Shown one piece after another: positions 1 to 9,348 of a stretch of 64,000 bases of DNA. Source of the stretch: Bacillus kwashiorkori (lineage in GTDB: Bacteria > Bacillota > Bacilli > Bacillales > Caldibacillaceae); contig NZ_CTDX01000016.1 in the NCBI RefSeq assembly GCF_001375515.1, forward strand, positions 594,942 through 658,941, given 5' to 3'. The notes under the pieces were generated by a model that worked only from the letters and a program-made list of their open reading frames with translations, did not search any database and was not told the origin of the DNA. The position numbers were made by a program, and so were the translations under genes. Every line of letters begins with the position of its first letter. The first letter of the stretch is position 1.

Positions 1-44
1 TGAGATAAAATAAAGGTAAAACTGCCATTTGTGAGGGATTTTCA

Positions 45-215
45 ATGGGGAATAAAGTAGAAGTATTATCAACGATAGCAATTAATTACCATGACGATTT
101 ATATAAAATTGTCGACTTATTAAATCGCACATTAAAAAGAGAAGATTTAATGTTCGGGCTCTCTTTAGACAAAACAGATAACTCGAAGGCAATTTTTACA
201 ATTTATCGTACATAA
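45..215 (+). CDS. ypmA: YpmA family small protein
   Basis: A 56-residue protein starting at ATG 45 behind a GTGAGGGA ribosome site. It has the acidic/hydrophobic pattern of Bacillus YpmA and ends in the typical FTIYRT. No membrane segment or catalytic motif is visible and its role is unknown. In B. subtilis ypmA lies between dinG and ypmB; here ypmB follows after 20 bases, so the order is kept. The TGA at positions 1-3 could be the end of dinG, but nothing upstream is in the window to test this. Identity rests on remembered family sequence plus position. Confidence 0.8.
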   Translation: MGNKVEVLSTIAINYHDDLYKIVDLLNRTLKREDLMFGLSLDKTDNSKAIFTIYRT

Positions 216-235
216 AAAATAAAGATGTGATACGT

Positions 236-733
236 ATGAAAAAAAAGATTATTATTAGTTTGTTCATAATTTTTGTGATTATTATTACTGGATCAATCCT
301 TATTTATCATCAAGCAACTAAAAATCAGCAAACACAAGAATCTATAGCAGTAGAACGTGCAAAAGAATATGTAAATATTAGTGAAGTTAAAAAGGTAACT
401 TCCTTTCACTATATGGACAGTTACTATATTATCGAAGCAGTTAATGAAAATTCAGAAGACATTATTATTTGGATTCCAGAAGAAAAGAATAAAGAAGTTT
501 TAATAAAAAATGCAAAAGATGGAATTTCTAAAGAAGAAGCGATGGATTTATTAGTAAATGGATTAGATAATTTTTCTAATAACCAAAGACCGAAAAATAT
601 CATAAATATAAAACTAGGAATGGTCGATGACGTCCCGGTGTATGAAATTACGTATCGTGATCAAAAAGACCGATATAGTTTTATCTATATTGATTTCTAT
701 AATGGGGATTGGTACCGCGTATATAATTTTTAA
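236..733 (+). CDS. ypmB: YpmB-type membrane-anchored protein (DUF5590)
   Basis: About 165 residues. It begins with a short lysine run followed by one hydrophobic segment (about residues 5-23), so it is anchored in the membrane with the remainder outside. The soluble part has two repeats of the small beta-rich DUF5590 fold seen in B. subtilis YpmB, and the C-terminus (YIDFYNGDWYRVYNF) is characteristic. ATG 236 is preferred over GTG 227 because the lysine run then starts the signal anchor. It lies between ypmA and aspB, as in B. subtilis. Function is not known; a cell-wall or export-related role is only a guess from topology. Confidence 0.8.
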   Translation: MKKKIIISLFIIFVIIITGSILIYHQATKNQQTQESIAVERAKEYVNISEVKKVTSFHYMDSYYIIEAVNENSEDIIIWIPEEKNKEVLIKNAKDGISKEEAMDLLVNGLDNFSNNQRPKNIINIKLGMVDDVPVYEITYRDQKDRYSFIYIDFYNGDWYRVYNF

Positions 734-777
734 CTAAACAAAGTTACCGATTATTTGTATAGAAGGGAGCAGATGGT

Positions 778-1971
778 TTGTTTCAAGCTGCTAAAAGAAT
801 TGCGAACATCACACCATCTAATACTTTAGCAATCACTGCAAAAGCAAACAAAATGAAAGCAGACGGAATCAATGTAATTAGTTTAGGTGCAGGGGAGCCA
901 GATTTTCCTACTCCAGAGCGAATTGTGAGACGTGCTTATGAAGCGATGGTTGCTGGAGAAACAAGATACACCCCTTCGGATGGGTTAAGTAAGTTAAAAA
1001 AAGTAATCATCCAAAATATGATGGAGGACCAACAATTACGTTATCAAGAAGATGAAATAATTGTTACGACTGGGGCAAAATTTGCTCTTTATACACTTTT
1101 TCAAGTCCTTCTCAATGAAGGTGATGAGGTAATAATTCCTGCACCATATTGGGTAAGTTATCCCGAACAAGTAAAATTAGCTGGTGGAGTTCCTGTTATT
1201 GTAAATACAAAGGAAGAAAACCTTTATAAAATAACAAAGCAGGAAGTTGCTAGTGCAATTACTGGAAAAACAAAGGCAATTATTATTAACTCTCCAAATA
1301 ACCCGACAGGAAGTATTTATTCTGAGGAGGAGTTAGCGGAAATTGCTACTATTTGTATTGAAAACAATGTGCTAATTATTTCTGATGATATTTATGAAAA
1401 ATTAGTGTATAATGGTGCAATATTTTTTCCCATTGCTAAACTATCAGAGGAAATAAAAAAACAGACAATTATAATTAACAGTGTTTCTAAATCGTTTGCA
1501 ATGACCGGTTTTCGGATTGGTTTTGCTGCAGGAAAAAAAGAAATAATTAAAAAAATGACGGTTCTCGCCAGTCACAGCACGTCCAATCCTACAACCCCTG
1601 CACAGTTTGCTGCTATCCAAGCTTACGAAGGGGAAAGAGTATTTATAGAAACAATGCGTGCTAATTATGAATCAAGACTGAATATTATTTATGAACAGTT
1701 ACTACGCATTCCTTATATAAATTGTGTAAAACCACAAGGGGCTTTTTATTTATTCCCAAATGTAAAAGAAACGGCCAGTAAATGTGGTTTTGCTACTGTA
1801 AATGATTTTGTTCATGCATTATTAGAAGAAGCTCTTGTTGCAGTCATTCCAGGAAGCGATTTTGGAGCTCCAGATCATATGCGCTTATCTATTGCAACAT
1901 CATTAGAAAAATTAGAGCTAGCCATTGCAAGAATTAAGGAATTTGTGGAAAAACGTATCACTGCATATTAG
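778..1971 (+). CDS. aspB: Aspartate aminotransferase (PLP, class I)
   Basis: A 397-residue class I/II aminotransferase that interconverts aspartate/2-oxoglutarate and oxaloacetate/glutamate in the cytosol using pyridoxal phosphate. Visible family marks are GAGEPDF near the N-terminus, the NSPNNPTG substrate/cofactor loop, the SDDIYE aspartate region, and SVSKSFAMTGFRIG containing the PLP lysine. The start is TTG 778, set by the AGAAGGGAG ribosome site at 761-769; no in-frame ATG is nearby. Length and gene order (ypmB-aspB-asnS) match B. subtilis aspB, and production of aspartate next to asparaginyl-tRNA synthetase fits. Substrate choice within the family is inferred. Confidence 0.95.
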   Translation: MFQAAKRIANITPSNTLAITAKANKMKADGINVISLGAGEPDFPTPERIVRRAYEAMVAGETRYTPSDGLSKLKKVIIQNMMEDQQLRYQEDEIIVTTGAKFALYTLFQVLLNEGDEVIIPAPYWVSYPEQVKLAGGVPVIVNTKEENLYKITKQEVASAITGKTKAIIINSPNNPTGSIYSEEELAEIATICIENNVLIISDDIYEKLVYNGAIFFPIAKLSEEIKKQTIIINSVSKSFAMTGFRIGFAAGKKEIIKKMTVLASHSTSNPTTPAQFAAIQAYEGERVFIETMRANYESRLNIIYEQLLRIPYINCVKPQGAFYLFPNVKETASKCGFATVNDFVHALLEEALVAVIPGSDFGAPDHMRLSIATSLEKLELAIARIKEFVEKRITAY

Positions 1972-2010
1972 TCGGATTAAAAATTGCAAAATAATCTTTC
2001 TTATGAACTG

Positions 2011-2290
2011 GTAGTAAAAACCTCCACCAGTGAGTAGGTGGGGGATACGGCCAGTAAAAATTTTAAAGAGTAAGTCAAAGTTAATAAATTGATGGGCATC
2101 TTTAGGGGAGTAGCATGATTGCCTTTCCAACAAATTCGTTGGGTCTTATAATTAGTTCAGGTAACACTCACTCAACACTATTCGTCTAGTAAATGTTGGT
2201 GAAATCATAGTTATAAGAACACTCCTAAATTAAAAACCAATTGTTCTAAACACTGTTATGTTTTCATTGCTTGTTTATTTACTCGCATGT
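2011..2290. mobile_element. Possible decayed IS200/IS605-type end (no transposase)
   Basis: The 420-base gap between aspB and asnS has no gene. It holds a GC-rich hairpin (CCTCCACC / GGTGGGGG, about 2021-2044) followed by non-coding sequence that resembles, from memory, the flanks of Bacillus IS200/IS605 elements. No transposase or TnpB remnant could be translated. No T-box motif was found, so this is not a tRNA-sensing leader for asnS. Low confidence. Confidence 0.3.
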
Positions 2291-2391
2291 ATAATAAGTA
2301 ACAAAAGCAAAAACTTACAAAATATCCGTTTTTATTTTTTAATATGGACAGTTTTGCATACATTTTATTTTGCATTTTGGAGGGAATGTTT

Positions 2392-3684
2392 TTGAAAACG
2401 ACATTAGCTGAAGTAAAAGATTATGTTGGACAAGAAGTAACTATTGGAGCTTGGGTTGCTAATAAGCGTTCGAGCGGAAAAATAGTTTTTTTACAACTTC
2501 GAGATGGTACAGCTTTCATTCAAGGGGTTGTCGTAAAAAATGAAGTATCGGATGAGATTTTTCAATTAGCTAAATCTTTAACGCAAGAAACATCAATTTA
2601 CATAACTGGTGTTGTTAACGTGGATGAACGATCACCATATGGATATGAACTGGCAGTATCAAAAATTGAGATTATTCATGAGTCACATGATTATCCGATT
2701 ACACCTAAAAATCATGGTACAGAATTTTTAATGGATCACCGGCATTTGTGGCTCCGATCAAAGCGTCAACATGCGGTAATGAAAATTAGAAATGAAATTA
2801 TTCGTTCTACATATGAGTTTTTTAATGATCGTGGATTTGTTAAGATTGATCCACCGATATTAACTAATAATGCACCAGAAGGAACGACAGAGCTTTTCCA
2901 TACGAAGTACTTTGATGAAGATGCTTTCCTTTCCCAAAGTGGACAATTACATTTGGAAGCTGCGGTAATGGCTTTAGGGCGTGTTTTCTCTTTCGGACCT
3001 ACATTCCGTGCCGAAAAATCAAAAACTCGTCGTCATTTAATCGAATTTTGGATGATGGAACCTGAAATGGCTTTTTGTGAATTTGAGGAGAGCTTAGTCG
3101 TACAAGAAGAATATGTTAGTTATATTGTTCAATCTGTCTTAAAAAACTGTCAAATAGAGTTAAAGACTTTAGGTAGGGATACATCCAAATTAGAAAAAGT
3201 ACAAGCACCATTTCCACGAGTTCACTATGATGATGCAATTAAGTTTTTACATGAACAAGGGTTTGACGATATTCAATGGGGGGATGATTTTGGCGCACCT
3301 CACGAAACAGCAATTGCTAATCATCATGATAAACCTGTCTTTATTACTCATTATCCGAAAGCAATTAAACCTTTCTATATGCAACCAGATCCAACCCGTG
3401 ATGATGTAGTATTATGTGCGGATTTAATTGCTCCAGAAGGCTATGGGGAAATTATTGGTGGTTCTGAACGGATTCATGATTATGATTTGTTAAAACAAAA
3501 GTTGGAAGAATTTAATTTACCTCTTGATGCTTATCAATGGTATTTAGACTTGCGTAAATATGGTTCTGTTCCACATTCTGGATTCGGACTTGGTTTAGAA
3601 AGAACGGTTGCATGGATTTCTGGTATTGAGCACGTTCGTGAATCTATACCGTTCCCAAGACTTTTAAATCGTCTTTATCCATAA
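2392..3684 (+). CDS. asnS: Asparagine--tRNA ligase
   Basis: A 430-residue class IIb aminoacyl-tRNA synthetase that charges tRNA-Asn in the cytosol. An N-terminal OB-fold anticodon domain ([25 protein letters not shown]) is followed by the class II catalytic core: motif 2 [11 protein letters not shown] and motif 3 [12 protein letters not shown]. The frame is open from ATG 2344, but GGAGGG (2379-2384) points to TTG 2392, which gives the family length and the family N-terminus [17 protein letters not shown] 2386 sits only one base from the ribosome site and is unlikely. It is followed by a terminator. Confidence 0.95.
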   Translation: MKTTLAEVKDYVGQEVTIGAWVANKRSSGKIVFLQLRDGTAFIQGVVVKNEVSDEIFQLAKSLTQETSIYITGVVNVDERSPYGYELAVSKIEIIHESHDYPITPKNHGTEFLMDHRHLWLRSKRQHAVMKIRNEIIRSTYEFFNDRGFVKIDPPILTNNAPEGTTELFHTKYFDEDAFLSQSGQLHLEAAVMALGRVFSFGPTFRAEKSKTRRHLIEFWMMEPEMAFCEFEESLVVQEEYVSYIVQSVLKNCQIELKTLGRDTSKLEKVQAPFPRVHYDDAIKFLHEQGFDDIQWGDDFGAPHETAIANHHDKPVFITHYPKAIKPFYMQPDPTRDDVVLCADLIAPEGYGEIIGGSERIHDYDLLKQKLEEFNLPLDAYQWYLDLRKYGSVPHSGFGLGLERTVAWISGIEHVRESIPFPRLLNRLYP

Positions 3685-3698
3685 TAAATTAATTTTAA

Positions 3699-3763
3699 GA
3701 GGGGGACTGACCTCCACGTTCTAACTTGGATTGAATGTGATGGTCTGTACCCCTTTCCTTTTT
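3699..3763 (+). terminator. Rho-independent terminator after asnS
   Basis: An imperfect inverted repeat (AGGGGGACTGACC ... GGTCTGTACCCCTTT) is followed by CCTTTTT. It separates asnS from dnaD. Confidence 0.65.
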
Positions 3764-3851
3764 CCCGCTTTGATTGAAGTTCCCCTATAATGAAAAATTC
3801 TTATCCACTACATAGTTTTCATGCTATACTATTTTAGAGGTGAATGATCAC

Positions 3852-4553
3852 GTGAATAAACAAATCTTATTAGAATTGCTGGAAGAAGGGGTCGTAACAA
3901 TTCCTTCTTTTTTATTCAAATATTATCGGAAAATGCAATTAACAGATATCGAATGCATGTTACTATTACATGTTCATACATTTATCCAACAAGGGAATCA
4001 TTTTCCGACAATTCGACAAATATCTGAACGTATGTCAATTGATGATGTACAGTTAAGTCAAATACTCCAATCTTTAATTCAACGCGAATTTTTACAATTA
4101 ATGAATGGAAAATCCGAGACAGGAATCGTTTTTGAAAAATATTCGTTACAGCCACTATGGAATAAAATAGTCGAGCTATTATTAATAGAAGCTAAGGAAG
4201 AAGAATCTTTCCAATTAAAGATAGAAGAAGGAAACTTGTTTTCAATTTTTGAGCAAGAATTTGCTAGACCACTGTCGCCGATAGAATGTGAAACATTATC
4301 GATGTGGATTGATAATGACAACCATAGTCCGGAATTAATTAAAGCAGCACTACGAGAGGCAGTTTTATCCAATAAATTGAATTTCCGTTATATTGATCGC
4401 ATTTTATTCGAATGGAAAAAAGCTGGCATTAAAACGGTTGAGCAGGCAGCAGAGCAGGGGAAAAAATACCGCATGCATCAACAAAAAATGAAAGAGGAGC
4501 CGAAGAAAAAGCAAACAGAAGCAGTACCATTTTATAACTGGTTAGAAAGTTAG
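3852..4553 (+). CDS. dnaD: DNA replication initiation protein DnaD
   Basis: A 233-residue primosomal protein that acts with DnaB and DnaI to load the replicative helicase at oriC and at restart sites. The N-terminal winged-helix oligomerisation domain (about 1-115, with FEKYSLQPLW) is followed by the DnaD/DnaB2 DNA-binding domain ending in FRYIDRILFEWKKAGIKTVEQA and the C-terminal PFYNWLE. GTG 3852 is chosen over GTG 3840 because AGAGGTGA (3836-3843) sits 8 bases before it and the length then equals B. subtilis DnaD (232). It is followed by nth, as in B. subtilis. Confidence 0.95.
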   Translation: MNKQILLELLEEGVVTIPSFLFKYYRKMQLTDIECMLLLHVHTFIQQGNHFPTIRQISERMSIDDVQLSQILQSLIQREFLQLMNGKSETGIVFEKYSLQPLWNKIVELLLIEAKEEESFQLKIEEGNLFSIFEQEFARPLSPIECETLSMWIDNDNHSPELIKAALREAVLSNKLNFRYIDRILFEWKKAGIKTVEQAAEQGKKYRMHQQKMKEEPKKKQTEAVPFYNWLES

Positions 4554-4563
4554 GGGGATGGAA

Positions 4564-5214
4564 TTGTTAACAAAACAACAAATTAGATTCTGTTTAGATG
4601 AAATGGGAAAAATGTTTCCTGAAGCCCATTGTGAATTAAATCATAAAAATCCTTTTGAATTAGTAATAGCAGTCGTGTTATCTGCACAATGCACAGATGC
4701 CCTCGTAAACAAAGTGACAAAAAATCTTTTTGAAAAATATCATACGCCACATGACTATTTAAATGTTTCCTTAGAGGAACTGCAAAACGATATACGTTCA
4801 ATCGGTCTATTCCGTAATAAAGCAAAGAACATTCAAAAACTATGTCAAATCCTCTTAGAAAAATATGATGGACAAGTACCGAAAACGCGCGAGGAATTAA
4901 TGGAATTACCAGGAGTTGGAAGGAAAACAGCTAATGTAGTTATGTCTGTTGCATTCGGAGTTCCTGCAATAGCCGTCGACACCCATGTAGAACGAGTAAG
5001 TAAAAGACTAGCTATTTGTCGATGGAAAGACACAGTACTTGAAGTTGAGAACACATTAATGAAAAAAGTACCGAAAGAGGAATGGTCGATTACTCATCAC
5101 CGGATGATTTTTTTCGGAAGATATCATTGTAAAGCTCAATCACCTAAATGTTTGGAATGTCCGTTATTAGAAATTTGCCGAGAAGGGAAAAAGCGTACGA
5201 AAGAAAAGAGATGA
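4564..5214 (+). CDS. nth: Endonuclease III (DNA glycosylase/AP lyase)
   Basis: About 216 residues. It removes oxidised pyrimidines and nicks abasic sites in base-excision repair. The helix-hairpin-helix LPGVGRKTANVV carries the catalytic lysine and the aspartate follows in AVDTHVERV. The [4Fe-4S] cluster motif C-X6-C-X2-C-X5-C is complete at the C-terminus (CKAQSPKC...). TTG 4564 gives the family start LTKQQIRFCLDEM and a good distance from TAGGGGG; ATG 4558 is possible but abuts the ribosome site. It is probably cotranscribed with dnaD (10-base gap) and ypoC. Confidence 0.95.
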   Translation: MLTKQQIRFCLDEMGKMFPEAHCELNHKNPFELVIAVVLSAQCTDALVNKVTKNLFEKYHTPHDYLNVSLEELQNDIRSIGLFRNKAKNIQKLCQILLEKYDGQVPKTREELMELPGVGRKTANVVMSVAFGVPAIAVDTHVERVSKRLAICRWKDTVLEVENTLMKKVPKEEWSITHHRMIFFGRYHCKAQSPKCLECPLLEICREGKKRTKEKR

Positions 5215-5220
5215 ATTTAT

Positions 5221-5727
5221 ATGATTGCAAAGGAAATTAATCATCCATTGTTTTATATTAATAATCGGACACCTAAAGATTTCTTTATGAAGGAAAATGA
5301 ATACTATTTACAAAAAGATAATAGTGTGACAGATTTATGGGAAGATAGTAATACGGTAATAGATCGTATTTTAGCTAACTGGGATTTATTTAAAGAAGAA
5401 ATAGTGTCCTTATTTTCTGCCCGAAAAGTTACAGCCATTAAAGAACCGATGATTGATGGTATAGCACTCTTTTTGAAATTCCTTTTTCTGTGTAATCATC
5501 AGTTAGTGAATTTTCATTCGTTCGAATTAAACATAGATAAATTAGACAGAAAGCCTGTTAATCTTCAAGAAAGGCTTTCATTTGTCATGAATCATCCGCA
5601 GCAATACCATTCGTTTATCCAGTTATCAGAGTTATTTTCAGAACAACGAAAAATATATAGTAAATATTTAGCAATGGAAAAGTTGAAACAAAAAGGGGTG
5701 CCTAATACAAATGGGTCCAACACTTAG
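5221..5727 (+). CDS. ypoC: YpoC family protein, unknown function
   Basis: A 168-residue soluble protein with the length and position of B. subtilis YpoC, between nth and the convergent ponA. It is rich in aromatic and charged residues, with no signal peptide, membrane segment or known catalytic motif. The central helical region (about 75-100) is the best conserved part of the family as remembered. The last six codons and stop lie inside the left arm and loop of the terminator hairpin shared with ponA, so the extreme C-terminus (PNTNGSNT) is dictated by that hairpin. Function unknown. Confidence 0.8.
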   Translation: MIAKEINHPLFYINNRTPKDFFMKENEYYLQKDNSVTDLWEDSNTVIDRILANWDLFKEEIVSLFSARKVTAIKEPMIDGIALFLKFLFLCNHQLVNFHSFELNIDKLDRKPVNLQERLSFVMNHPQQYHSFIQLSELFSEQRKIYSKYLAMEKLKQKGVPNTNGSNT

Positions 5728-5755
5728 TTACTGTGTTGGACCCATTTGTTGTTTT
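5707..5755. terminator. Bidirectional terminator between ypoC and ponA
   Basis: A perfect 17-bp stem (ACAAATGGGTCCAACAC, 5707-5723, against 5733-5749) with a 9-base loop, followed by TGTTTT. On the minus strand it lies downstream of ponA. The left arm overlaps the ypoC stop codon. Confidence 0.85.
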
Positions 5756-5835
5756 ACTGTGGTTCGTAAGCTTACGACTATACAGTTCAATTATCAAATA
5801 GCGTCATTACGGGTTTTGTCTATTTCTATGTTATT

Positions 5836-8361
5836 CTAATTGCTGTTATTTCCATTATTATTTCCGTTGCCATTTCCATTCCCGTTATTATCCCCATTCC
5901 CATTATTATCACCCGGGTTAATAGAAGAATCATCTTGATCATCTTCCTCATTTCCACTACTATCATCGTCATCTTCTTCATTATCGTCTGATGGCGGTTC
6001 GACTGGTAAGAGGTTACTTAAGTCGACTGTTATTGTAACTGGGTCACTTTCGTTATCATTTATTTTGGCATAAACGGTAATATCGTAAATGAAACCAGGT
6101 GAGATATTGTCAATTCGTATTCCTTTTTTGTCCGTCGTAGCATTTAATTTTTGATCTGTACCGTTAATGGAAAGATCAACATGAAATACAGTTCCTTTTA
6201 ATCCTCCAGGGAAATCCCATTTTAACGTCATTTGTTTCTTCTTTTCATCGTACTTATAGGTTACATTTGTTGGACTTGGCATTTTATTATAAACTTCGGA
6301 TACTTCTTTCGGTTCATGACCTTTAACAAAGTATTCATAAATAATTTTGTCAGATGGTGTAAATGGACTTGCTAATTTTGGCGGGTTTGATCCCTTTTCA
6401 ATTCCGAGACGAACTACACTGTTAGGTTGTTTAAAGTCTTGCGTTTCAATCCCTTGATGCACATAGGACATTAAATGTTTAAAGATTAACCGCGGCAATT
6501 GTGTAGCAGTACCAGTTACAGCATCTTTTCTTGTTTCGTATCCAACCCAAATAGCAGCAGAATAATTCGATGAGTACCCGCCAAACCATACATCGGGAAC
6601 AGTGTAAACATTAGGGTTAAATTTGTATTTTTTAAATTCATCTTCCGTGTAATTAGTTGTACCTGTTTTTCCAGCTATTGGAACACCCGGAACAGCTGCT
6701 AAACGCCCGGAACCGTTTTGTACCACTGATTTTAACATATCCGTAATCATAAAGGCGGTTGCTTCACTCATTACCGCTTTCGGCTCTGGATTAATTTCTA
6801 TTTCCGTAACTTCATCTTGCAAAACAATTTTCCGAACGGAATACGGTTCATTATATATTCCTTCATTCCCAAATGCACTTAAAGCTGCTGCTAAATGGAT
6901 AGGTGCGAATCCATCCTTCATTCCGCCGATAGAATAAGATTCTTCAATCTTTTTTTCTAATGGAATTCCTAAATTAACGGCAAATTCTCTTGCCTTATCA
7001 GCACCTACAGCTTGAAATGCTTGTAGTGCAGGAATATTTAAAGATTCTTGCAATGCATAACGCATCGTTACTGGTCCGGCATATTTATTATTGTAGTTAT
7101 TAATTGGTTTTCCGTTGGAATACGTATATGGCTTATCTTCCAATATGTGATAGGTTGACCATTTTAAATATTCAATTGCAGGGCCGTAATCTAAAATTGG
7201 TTTAATTGTAGAGCCAGGTTGTCTCTTAATATCTATTGCATAATTTTGACCAAACTTTACTTTTTGATTACGTCCGCCACCGATGGCACGAATTGCCCCT
7301 GATTTCGTATCTAGTAAAACAAGTCCAGCTTGCATTTTATCATCAGGGAAATTCACATATTTATCAGTATTCAATATTTCATATACTCGTTTTTGAGCTT
7401 TCATATCTAATGTTGTATAAATGGATAATCCATCTGTATAAGCATTATAGCCTTGCTTTTTCACTTCTTTCGTTACTTCTTCAATAAAGGAGTCGTATGG
7501 TGTCACATCATTACTTTGCTTGTTCTCGTCTACGACATATTTCTCAATAGAATATTTTTGGGCAGCTTCCATTTGCTCCTTTGAGATAAAGCCATGTTGA
7601 TGCATTAAACGTAGGACAATATCTTTTCTCCGATCAGCTAATTCAATACTTACGAAGGGATTATATGCGTTTGGCCTTTGAGGAAGACCTGCAATTAATG
7701 CAACTTCTGGCAAGGTTAATTCTTCTAACTCTTTATTGAAATAAGTTTTAGCAGCACGTTTAATCCCATAAACATTACCACCCATACTTATTTTATTCAC
7801 ATATATTTCAAAAATTTCCTCTTTCGAAAGGCTTTGCTCTAATTGAAAAGAAAGCCAAGCTTCTTGTGCTTTCCTTTTTAATGTTTTTTCATCGGATAAA
7901 AAGGAGAGTTTTACCACTTGCTGGGTTAACGTACTAGCTCCTTGAGAGCCAAAGCCACTCTTTAAGTTTGCTAATACAGCGCCACCAAGACGAATAATAT
8001 CAATACCGTGATGTTTAAAAAATCGAACATCTTCCGTTGCGAGAATTGCATTTTTCATTAACTCTGGTATCTCGTCAAATTCAACATAGTCTCTTCGTTC
8101 AATTCCTACTTCAGCGACTAGGTCATTATTCATATCATAAATTTTCGATGATATTGGATCCTTTAACAGTTTTGGATCTAATTTTGGTGCATCACTAACC
8201 ATAATCGCAAATGTGGTAATTCCAGTTAGTAAACCAACAAATCCTATTACAAGAAATATGAGAAAAACCTTTTTCAATAGATGAAATTTTGATTGTGCCT
8301 TTTTCTTCGGTTTTTGTTTTAATTGTCGTTTTTCGGTACGTGTTTTATATTGCTCTCCCAT
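5836..8361 (-). CDS. ponA: Class A penicillin-binding protein 1 (PBP1A/1B)
   Basis: An 841-residue bifunctional peptidoglycan synthase. A basic cytoplasmic tail and one membrane segment (about 30-55) are followed by the glycosyltransferase 51 domain (ATEDVRFFKHHG, GASTLTQQ) and the transpeptidase domain with the complete active site: SxxK in RQPGSTIKPILD, SLN in QESLNIPA, and KTGTT in GKTGTTNYT. A fibronectin-like region follows. The last ~60 residues are low-complexity Asp/Glu/Ser then Asn/Gly, as in other Bacillus PonA. In relatives ponA is the second gene of recU-ponA; here the upstream recU copy is a pseudogene, so ponA must use another promoter. Confidence 0.95.
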   Translation of the reverse strand: MGEQYKTRTEKRQLKQKPKKKAQSKFHLLKKVFLIFLVIGFVGLLTGITTFAIMVSDAPKLDPKLLKDPISSKIYDMNNDLVAEVGIERRDYVEFDEIPELMKNAILATEDVRFFKHHGIDIIRLGGAVLANLKSGFGSQGASTLTQQVVKLSFLSDEKTLKRKAQEAWLSFQLEQSLSKEEIFEIYVNKISMGGNVYGIKRAAKTYFNKELEELTLPEVALIAGLPQRPNAYNPFVSIELADRRKDIVLRLMHQHGFISKEQMEAAQKYSIEKYVVDENKQSNDVTPYDSFIEEVTKEVKKQGYNAYTDGLSIYTTLDMKAQKRVYEILNTDKYVNFPDDKMQAGLVLLDTKSGAIRAIGGGRNQKVKFGQNYAIDIKRQPGSTIKPILDYGPAIEYLKWSTYHILEDKPYTYSNGKPINNYNNKYAGPVTMRYALQESLNIPALQAFQAVGADKAREFAVNLGIPLEKKIEESYSIGGMKDGFAPIHLAAALSAFGNEGIYNEPYSVRKIVLQDEVTEIEINPEPKAVMSEATAFMITDMLKSVVQNGSGRLAAVPGVPIAGKTGTTNYTEDEFKKYKFNPNVYTVPDVWFGGYSSNYSAAIWVGYETRKDAVTGTATQLPRLIFKHLMSYVHQGIETQDFKQPNSVVRLGIEKGSNPPKLASPFTPSDKIIYEYFVKGHEPKEVSEVYNKMPSPTNVTYKYDEKKKQMTLKWDFPGGLKGTVFHVDLSINGTDQKLNATTDKKGIRIDNISPGFIYDITVYAKINDNESDPVTITVDLSNLLPVEPPSDDNEEDDDDSSGNEEDDQDDSSINPGDNNGNGDNNGNGNGNGNNNGNNSN

Positions 8362-8426
8362 AACGACATTACCTTCCTTTCATTCAGAGATATAGAATGA
8401 TTATTCATCTCTGGCTGTATGAAGCT

Positions 8427-8841
8427 TCACTTAAGATTATATAAAGAATCTATTACTCTAATATAAACAATTCTTGGACTCATGCCAAGTGAAATATAAT
8501 GACCGAGTTGTTGTATTTCTTCCTTCTTAATCGATTTTCTACCGCCTATGAGCATTCGTTCCCAAAACTTTAGTAAGTGAGTTCTTTCTAGTAGATAAAT
8601 ATCCTCCGTTTTTGCAAAGCGGATTAAAACAAAAGAAACTCCTCCACAATTTTCATATGTGCAATTTGGTATTCGTGGAAATTTTTTAGGTGAATGATTC
8701 GTTTCTTTTGCTTCGAAATCAATATACTTCTCTTAATACACTCCATTGTAGTCTGTTGTAGATGGTGTTTTAAAAAATATGCTTCTCTTATCTTATAGGC
8801 ACGAAATTTAAATGGCGAAAAACGACATACCTTGTGATTGG
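8427..8841 (-). pseudogene. recU: recU 3' part, resident copy (broken)
   Basis: On the minus strand, pieces of RecU can be read in shifting frames: EAYFLK, then PSTTDYNGVY, a stop (TAA, 8733-8735), KYIDFEAKET, a shifted segment NFHEYQIAHM, and finally GGVSFVLIRFAKTEDIYLLE ... GGRKSIKKEE ... YISLGMSPRIVYIRVIDSLY up to TGA 8427-8429. At least two frameshifts, a deletion near the SFPL region and one nonsense codon make it non-functional. It lies 65 bases upstream of ponA, the normal recU position, so it is the resident gene. Homology ends near 8841 at the codons for PIT, where the 5' stub at 14162 breaks off. Confidence 0.85.
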
Positions 8842-9348
8842 TTTATTATTCAATTTTCAACTGTTTAAAATAGGCGTAATTTTTATCCTGCTAGTCTATT
8901 TTATAATAACAAACCATTTTAAGACACTATTTTACATCAAATTCTTTAACTCTGCATAGTAAAACTATAACAATCCGTTCATGGAGACTTTATTTTAAAA
9001 ATAGGGACTATTATGTTTTATTATCTGTTTACAAATATTAAAGGTAATTCTTTTAATTTTTATACTTGTCGATTTATGTAATGAATTGATGAGCTTTTTT
9101 AAAAGTCAATAAGTAGATAAACTGGATGTTTGTTAGTTTGCTACCATTGACTTTCCTTCTGGCCGTACACTGTTGTAATAATTCATTCGATTTTTTCCTC
9201 ACGCTCCTTTTCTTTCTCATAATTTGGTTATTGAAATTTCTTTTTCATACATATTATGTAGTTTCTAAGATGGAGTTGTGTGGAAATAGTGAAGAATAAT
9301 TTTTTTCGTAAATAAGATGATAATATGCTAATAAGAGGTGATTATTTG

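Noticed and set aside
1972-2391. T-box or other riboswitch in front of asnS
   Set aside because: No AGGGTGGNACCGCG-type antiterminator motif and no terminator/antiterminator pair; the GC hairpin is not followed by T residues.
8842-9348. Integrase or transposase gene at the left end of the recU island
   Set aside because: Both strands have stops throughout; no recognisable catalytic motif.
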